Below are positions 6,448 to 6,540 of a stretch of 6,540 nt of DNA, in pieces. The notes under the pieces are model-generated. The model was not told the DNA's origin. It searched no databases and saw nothing but the letters and a program-made list of their open reading frames with translations. The position numbers and the translations under genes were made by a program. The DNA comes from Oscillibacter sp. (GTDB lineage: Bacteria; Bacillota; Clostridia; Oscillospirales; Oscillospiraceae). Where the stretch lies: assembly GCA_003539495.1 (NCBI GenBank), contig DPPB01000038.1, forward strand, positions 1 through 6,540. The letters are read 5' to 3'. The first letter of the stretch is position 1; the number at the start of each line of letters is the position of its first letter.

Positions 6448-6540
6448 CCCCGCGAAAATCGAAACGCTGGGGCACAGCAAGAGATTCTGCTAAAATAAGC
6501 CCCGGCGATATCAGAACATCGGGGCGCAGAAAGAGATTTT
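6448..6540. repeat. Two imperfect tandem copies of a 52-bp-period hairpin repeat, open at right edge
   Basis: Three landmarks recur exactly 52 bp apart: CCCC at 6448 and 6500, GGGG at 6469 and 6521, and GAGATT at 6481 and 6533. Each copy has a C-rich/G-rich hairpin. Copy 1 is CCCCGCG, a 10-nt loop, CGC, a bulged T, then GGGG. Copy 2 is CCCC with inner GAT/ATC pairing, then GGGG. Each hairpin is followed by a CAG-x-AAGAGATT element; in copy 1 this can form a second small hairpin (AGCA/TGCT) with CTGCTAAAATAAG as spacer. It is non-coding as far as can be seen, lies after the putP terminator, and its strand is undetermined. More copies may lie to the right. Confidence 0.7.

Noticed and set aside
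6448..6540. CRISPR array
   Set aside because: Only two copies are visible, the conserved parts are split into short blocks with no unique spacer between identical repeats, and the pattern fits structured hairpins instead.

Overview
The window looks like a chromosomal segment of an anaerobic, low-to-mid G+C Firmicute of the Clostridia, most likely Lachnospiraceae or a close relative. The reasons are the strong AGGAGG-type ribosome binding sites, sigma-A promoters of the TTGACx-N17-TATAAT kind, short stem plus T-run terminators, and the protein families present. The genus assignment is an inference. Base composition is patchy: 1-2730 is visibly G+C-rich, 2740-3575 is A+T-rich, and 3600-6350 is intermediate. 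This suggests a mosaic with at least one recombination junction near 2740-2810.

Layout. (1) Positions 1-2752 hold a leftward two-gene unit: a weak promoter near 2745-2752, a 56-codon membrane-anchored small protein (2690-2520), then a large secreted surface protein that starts at 2436 and is still open at base 1. The 812 visible residues include a signal peptide, a helical N-terminal region, beta-sandwich domains and the start of a bacterial Ig-like (Big_2-type) domain. (2) Positions about 2805-3511 hold a rightward, decayed ORF6N-domain (phage antirepressor-type) gene fused to a PLD-like C-terminal domain. Its first half-domain is missing and it shows signs of an internal deletion and a compensated double indel. 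A hairpin terminator at 3574-3601 follows. (3) Positions 3627-4526 hold a leftward class I SAM-dependent methyltransferase of the RlmI/RlmK-like type, with its own promoter. (4) Positions 4816-6351 hold a rightward sodium/proline symporter, putP, with a near-consensus promoter, operator-like inverted repeats and a terminator. (5) Positions 6448-6540 hold two copies of a 52-bp-period hairpin repeat that runs off the right edge.

The genes do not form one pathway. The methyltransferase and putP are ordinary housekeeping or accessory chromosomal genes transcribed divergently from a 289-bp spacer. The surface-protein unit appears to have arrived next to, and at the expense of, the 5' end of the ORF6N gene. 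I see no convincing new defence or catalytic system. The most interesting items are the tandem hairpin repeat, the small protein upstream of the surface protein, and the layered decay of the ORF6N gene.
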